This document shows positions 60,581 to 64,000 of a stretch of 64,000 nucleotides of DNA, one piece after another. The notes below the pieces were generated by a model. It did no database searches and was not told where the DNA came from. It saw only the letters and a list, made by a program, of their open reading frames with translations. Both the position numbers and the translations under genes were made by a program. The first letter of the stretch is position 1. Each line of letters opens with the position of its first letter. The stretch is taken from assembly GCF_042466115.1 (NCBI RefSeq), contig NZ_JAXHBQ010000001.1:2542001-2606000 (forward strand), given 5' to 3'. This stretch comes from SW4 sp042466115. Lineage in GTDB: Bacteria; Pseudomonadota; Alphaproteobacteria; Rhodobacterales; Rhodobacteraceae.

Positions 60581-61570
60581 TTATCCAATCGCGTGACGCC
60601 ACTGGGCCGAATAGGCGCCGGTGACGTGATGTTCGAGTTGCCGTTCAATATCACCCAGCAGGCTGGAGGCGCCAAAGCGGAACAAATCGGGCTGCAACCA
60701 ACGATCGCCCAATTCGTCCTTCATCATCGCCAGATAGGTGATCGCATCCTTGGCCTTGCTGATCCCGCCCGCGGGCTTGTAGCCGACACGGATGCCTGTG
60801 CGTTCATGGTATTCGCGGATCGCGCGGATCATTGTCAGGGTCACGGGCAGGGTCGCGTTGACCGGTTCCTTGCCGGTGGACGTCTTGATGAAATCTGCCC
60901 CCGCCATCATGCAAACGACCGAGGCACGCGCGACATTGCGCAGGGTTCCCAGCTCGCCCGTGGCCAAGATCGCCTTGACGTGGGCATCGCCGCAGGCATC
61001 ACGCATGGCGCGCATTTCATCATAAAGCGCCTGCCAGTTTCCGGTCAGCACGTGACGGCGGGAAATGACGATGTCGATCTCCTGCGCGCCCGCGTCAACG
61101 CTTTCGCCGATCTCGGCCAGCCGCAGGTGCAGCGGTGACAGGCCAGCGGGGAAACCGGTGGACACAGCCGCCACAGGAATGCCTGACCCGCGCAGCGCGT
61201 CGACGGCCGTTTCGACCATATCGTGATAAACGCAGACCGCACCGGTGGTCAGGCCAGTCATTCCCAGTTTGTCGAGGATATCGGCCCGCACGGGTTGGCG
61301 GGCCTTGGCGCAGAGGCGGCGCACGCGCCCTTCGGTGTCGTCACCAGCCAGCGTGGTCAGGTCGATGCAGGCAATCGCGCGGCACAGCCACGCCGCCTGA
61401 TAATCCTTTTTGACGCTGCGCCGCCCCGGAAGCGTCGCGGCGCGCCGTTCAATCGCTGATGTGTTCGCCTGCACGGATCGCACCCACGACAGATCAAGCG
61501 GCAGGCCGTCATTGCGCGCCTCGACCGTCTGGGGCAGGTGGGTCGTTTTGGTGTCGATGGTGGTGGTCAC
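60581..61570 (-). CDS. deoC: Deoxyribose-phosphate aldolase
   Basis: 329 aa from GTG 61570, preceded by GGAGAA; an upstream GTG at 61606 gives 12 more residues without better support. DeoC motifs: EIDIVISRRHVLTGNW (Asp), DFIKTSTGKEP (Schiff-base Lys) and VGYKPAGGI (second Lys). It splits 2-deoxyribose 5-phosphate into acetaldehyde and glyceraldehyde 3-phosphate. It is longer than the 220-260 aa E. coli type, as in the DeoC2 subgroup. Three nt separate it from the ALDH. Confidence 0.93.
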   Translation of the reverse strand: MTTTIDTKTTHLPQTVEARNDGLPLDLSWVRSVQANTSAIERRAATLPGRRSVKKDYQAAWLCRAIACIDLTTLAGDDTEGRVRRLCAKARQPVRADILDKLGMTGLTTGAVCVYHDMVETAVDALRGSGIPVAAVSTGFPAGLSPLHLRLAEIGESVDAGAQEIDIVISRRHVLTGNWQALYDEMRAMRDACGDAHVKAILATGELGTLRNVARASVVCMMAGADFIKTSTGKEPVNATLPVTLTMIRAIREYHERTGIRVGYKPAGGISKAKDAITYLAMMKDELGDRWLQPDLFRFGASSLLGDIERQLEHHVTGAYSAQWRHAIG

Positions 61571-61621
61571 GACGTCTTCTCCGATTGCAGAGATAGAACG
61601 TGGCACGGCCCCGCGCCGTTT

Positions 61622-62482
61622 TCAAGCGCGCGCGGGCTGCAGAACGTCACGTTGTCGCGCACGGCGATAGCGTTGCGGGGTCTGGCCATGATGCGCCAGA
61701 AACAGCTTGTGAAAATGAGACAGGTTCGGGATGCCGCAATCGGCGGCGATTTCCGTCAATGTGTCGGCCGTGCCCGACAGGCGGCGGGCGGCGTAATCCA
61801 TGCGGATCGCGTTGATATATTCGGACGGGCTTTGGCCCAGATGGGCGCGTGTGGTGCGGCTGACATGCGGGTGGGCACGCCCTGCAACCGCGACAAAACC
61901 GGCGGCGCCATCACGGAAAACGGCGGGGTCTTGGGCGGCGGCGCAGGCCTCGGCCAGCCACTGTGGTGCGCCGGCTTGCACATCTGGCGCGCCGTCAAGC
62001 AGGCTGGTCAGAAGGGGAAGCAGGAACGCCTCGGCCTCGAACGCGCTGGGTTTGGCGCGCTCCAGACGCAGCGCGGCGGCGTTCACGGTGGCAAGCTGGC
62101 GCATATCGCGGTGTTTCAGCACGGGGGCAGGGCCGTCAGCCCAGAAAAACCGACCCTGCAAGGCGTCGTGGCGTTGCCCAAGATCAGCGATCATATCGGG
62201 CGACAGGCTGATCGAGACAACCAGCGCGTCTTCGCCGCGCCCTTGCAACCCGTGGGTATGATCGGGGCGCACGAACAGCATGTCGCCCTCTCTCAGATCG
62301 GCGCGCCCGTCCGGCATGTGATGGCGCACAGTGCCGTTCTGCACCCAAAGAAGTTCAAAGAAATCATGGGCATGCAGAACCTGCGGGCGGCGCGTATCCA
62401 ACGTCGCGCGGGTCAGGTGATAAGCGGCCCCTTTGGGAATGATATCAGCGTGATGTAGGGTGATATGATCCATAATATCCAT
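61622..62482 (-). CDS. AraC-family regulator with cupin-like sensor
   Basis: 286 aa from ATG 62482; ATG 62473 is an alternative. N-terminal cupin-like part with HAHDFFELLWVQNG and GDMLFVRPDHTHG. C-terminal AraC HTH: VAGRAHPHVSRTTRAHLG and LTEIAADCGIPNLSHFHKLF, in part. Its stop is 51 nt before the deoC start, so it probably regulates, and is transcribed with, the deoC-ALDH genes, with deoxyribose or a phosphate as likely signal. Confidence 0.9.
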   Translation of the reverse strand: MDIMDHITLHHADIIPKGAAYHLTRATLDTRRPQVLHAHDFFELLWVQNGTVRHHMPDGRADLREGDMLFVRPDHTHGLQGRGEDALVVSISLSPDMIADLGQRHDALQGRFFWADGPAPVLKHRDMRQLATVNAAALRLERAKPSAFEAEAFLLPLLTSLLDGAPDVQAGAPQWLAEACAAAQDPAVFRDGAAGFVAVAGRAHPHVSRTTRAHLGQSPSEYINAIRMDYAARRLSGTADTLTEIAADCGIPNLSHFHKLFLAHHGQTPQRYRRARQRDVLQPARA

Positions 62483-62599
62483 ATACCACACTCTTGCGCA
62501 GGTCGCCCCCTGCCATCGCGTCGCACCCCCACGGGGGGAGGTGACGCCGCCCGTCTGCTGGGCTAAAGGGTATGAAACGCTGCACAAGGAAAGCCTGCC

Positions 62600-63283
62600 A
62601 TGACTTTTGACCGCTCTTTGAAAATCGCTCCGTCCATTCTGTCGGCGGATTTTGCCAACTTCGGCTTGGAAATTCAGGCGATCGAGGATCAGGGCTGTGA
62701 CTGGGTCCATGTGGATGTGATGGACGGGCATTTTGTGCCCAACCTGACCTTTGGCCCGCCCCTGTGCGCCGCGATCCGCCCGCATATCAAAACGGTGATG
62801 GACGTGCATTTGATGATCTCTCCGGTGGATCAATATATCGAAGCCTACGCCGCCGCCGGTGCCGATTACATCACCGCCCATGTCGAGGCTGGCGCCCATA
62901 CCCACCGCACGATGCAGGCGATCCGCGCGACAGGTGCCAAGGCGGGTGTTGCGCTGAACCCCGCCACGCCAGCGGGCGAGGTCGAGTATCTGCTTGATAT
63001 GGTTGATATGGTCTGTGTGATGACTGTGAACCCCGGTTTCGGCGGACAAAAGTTCATTCACAGCCAAATTGAAAAGGTCCGCCAATTGCGTGCCATGATT
63101 GGCGACCGTCCGATCCACATCGAAATTGACGGTGGCGTGACGCCTGAAACTGCGCCGCTGGTCGTTGCGGCGGGGGCCGATGTTCTGGTCGCCGGATCAG
63201 CTGTGTTCAAGGGTGGATCGGTGTCCAACCCCGCGCCCTACGGCGAAAATATCCGCGCCATTCGGGCTGCCACCGTCAAATAG
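62600..63283 (+). CDS. rpe: Ribulose-phosphate 3-epimerase
   Basis: 227 aa. IAPSILSADFANF start; metal and catalytic residues in VDVMDGHFVPNLTFGPP, MDVHLMI, HVEAGAH, MTVNPGFGGQKF and EIDGGV. It interconverts ribulose 5-phosphate and xylulose 5-phosphate in the pentose phosphate and Calvin cycles. Divergent from the AraC gene across 117 nt. Confidence 0.96.
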   Translation: MTFDRSLKIAPSILSADFANFGLEIQAIEDQGCDWVHVDVMDGHFVPNLTFGPPLCAAIRPHIKTVMDVHLMISPVDQYIEAYAAAGADYITAHVEAGAHTHRTMQAIRATGAKAGVALNPATPAGEVEYLLDMVDMVCVMTVNPGFGGQKFIHSQIEKVRQLRAMIGDRPIHIEIDGGVTPETAPLVVAAGADVLVAGSAVFKGGSVSNPAPYGENIRAIRAATVK

Positions 63284-63372
63284 CCTCTGCACAAAAACTG
63301 CACAAACGCCGCGCGGGGCTTGCACCCCTGCGCCCTATCCCTGTCGTCAATCAACAAGACGAGGGATCAGAC

Positions 63373-64000
63373 ATGTCAGGATACATCGTGCGCGGATTGC
63401 CCCGCGGACTGGCCAAGGATGCGTGGTGGATGGCCGCGGACAGCCGCAGCGGGGCGACTGACGGCGTGCACCCATTGCCGGTTGTGACGCAGGGCGCCTT
63501 TCCGGTGTTGATCGCTCTGATTGTCCTGATGGATGTGATGATGTGGCAGGTCACGCCGGGGCTGTCACTTGTCGTGTTCATCATCGCCCTCGCCGCAGCC
63601 GCACAATTCTGTCTGGGCCGTCGCCTGTCGCGGCGCGGGATGATGTTGGGGTGGGGGGGCATCGCGCTTGGCGTTCTGCCGCTTGTCGAAACTGTGCAGC
63701 CCTTGTCCATCGGTTTTGCGATTGCGGGGCTGTTACACTTTGTGGCGTGGTGCTTGCTGGACGGTGGCCCTGTCGATGCTGCGCGTCTGGCGCGCGCTGT
63801 CGGGCGGTTTTTGCTGCTGGGGCATTGGCAAACGGTTCGCGACATTCTGGCGACCACCAAACAGGTCAAAGTTGGTGAAACGGCGCGCAGTATCCCCTTT
63901 GGCGGGTTGTTCACCAATTGGGCGCTGCCTGTCGGACTTGGCGGGATATTCCTGATCCTGCTGATGCGTGCCAATCCAATCCTTGCGGCTTGGGTGTCCA
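63373..64000 (+). CDS. DUF4173-like membrane protein, N-terminal part
   Basis: The frame starts at ATG 63373 (MSGYIVRGLPRGLAKDAW) and runs off the right edge after 209 codons. At least five hydrophobic stretches are present (ALIVLMDVMMWQVTPGLSLVVFIIAL, in part; IALGVLPLVETVQ; FAIAGLLHFVAWCLL). The order with MMWQ..PGLS recalls DUF4173 proteins, often in sensing or transport. Assignment moderate; the C-terminus is missing. Confidence 0.68.
   Translation, partial: MSGYIVRGLPRGLAKDAWWMAADSRSGATDGVHPLPVVTQGAFPVLIALIVLMDVMMWQVTPGLSLVVFIIALAAAAQFCLGRRLSRRGMMLGWGGIALGVLPLVETVQPLSIGFAIAGLLHFVAWCLLDGGPVDAARLARAVGRFLLLGHWQTVRDILATTKQVKVGETARSIPFGGLFTNWALPVGLGGIFLILLMRANPILAAWVS

Noticed and set aside
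62515..62550. GC-rich palindrome (cacccccacggggggaggtg) as terminator
   Set aside because: It lies between divergent starts of the AraC and rpe genes, where a terminator would serve no gene; chance in GC-rich DNA or a promoter element.
1..64000. tRNA, rRNA, CRISPR, prophage, transposase or integrase
   Set aside because: No conserved tRNA T-arm, no repeat-spacer series and no recombinase motif were found on reading both strands; only short dispersed repeats occur.

Overview
The window looks like a piece of the chromosome of a marine alphaproteobacterium of the Rhodobacteraceae (Roseobacter group). This rests on high GC, dense short operons with 1-4 nt ATGA/TGATG overlaps, and family-typical neighbourhoods: the MoxR-DUF58-DUF4159 cluster, glcD-glcE-glcF, a GT14-DUF5928 glycosyltransferase beside a sulfotransferase, a DUF1523/DUF6638-like operon, and small 'ccggag...caagatga' intergenic repeats. 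I see no rRNA, tRNA, CRISPR array, transposase, integrase or prophage gene. About 72 genes are called; the first (GntR regulator) and last (DUF4173-like membrane protein) are cut by the window edges.

Layout. 0-5.5 kb: partial FadR-type GntR regulator with an operator-like palindrome, OmpA-type lipoprotein, Ada-like repair activator, Hint-domain protein, endonuclease III, a PfkB sugar/nucleoside kinase and an unknown protein. 5.5-8.1 kb: PAP2 phosphatase, DUF3052, a secreted unknown and a sulfotransferase on the minus strand, divergent from a GT14 glycosyltransferase (8.2-9.8 kb). 9.8-14.7 kb: HIT protein, solitary ABC ATPase, zinc-finger protein, GNAT acetyltransferase and DNA polymerase I. 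14.7-17.4 kb: LysR regulator divergent from three small exported proteins. 17.5-23.1 kb: six-gene minus-strand operon (lipoprotein, DUF1127-like, SDR, membrane protein, two hydrolases) preceded by a 7TM-AraC regulator gene and two direct repeats spaced 22 bp. 23.4-24.8 kb: small heat-shock protein and a trypsin-like protein with an unusual active site. 24.9-29.1 kb: glycolate oxidase genes glcD, glcE, a small membrane protein and glcF, with an upstream palindrome matching the one at the GntR gene. 30.2-37.0 kb: MoxR/DUF58/DUF4159/large membrane protein operon. 37.1-39.6 kb: DUF1285, hydroxypyruvate-isomerase-like protein, VOC protein and WYL regulator. 39.7-42.3 kb: ECF sigma factor with a VWA membrane protein. 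42.4-49.2 kb: mixed metabolic genes (YCII, HNH, gabD-like, hydrolase, P1 peptidase, cupins, creatinase). 49.3-50.1 kb: L,D-transpeptidase. 50.2-58.05 kb: ten-gene operon around an unusual AAA+ ATPase. 58.2-62.5 kb: two-domain aldehyde dehydrogenase, deoC and an AraC regulator (deoxyribose use). 62.6-64 kb: rpe and the cut DUF4173-like gene.

The best candidate for an undescribed system is the 50,260-58,050 operon. It encodes a coiled-coil protein, an AAA+ ATPase with a DD Walker B, two large soluble proteins of unknown function and six small or medium membrane proteins, most translationally coupled. Its layout suggests an ATPase-driven complex docked to the inner membrane, but its function cannot be read from sequence. 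Secondary leads are the shared TTGGT-N11-ACCAA sites, the 22-bp-phased direct repeats, the long inverted repeat between two convergent operons, and the trypsin-like protein whose catalytic Asp appears to be Asn.
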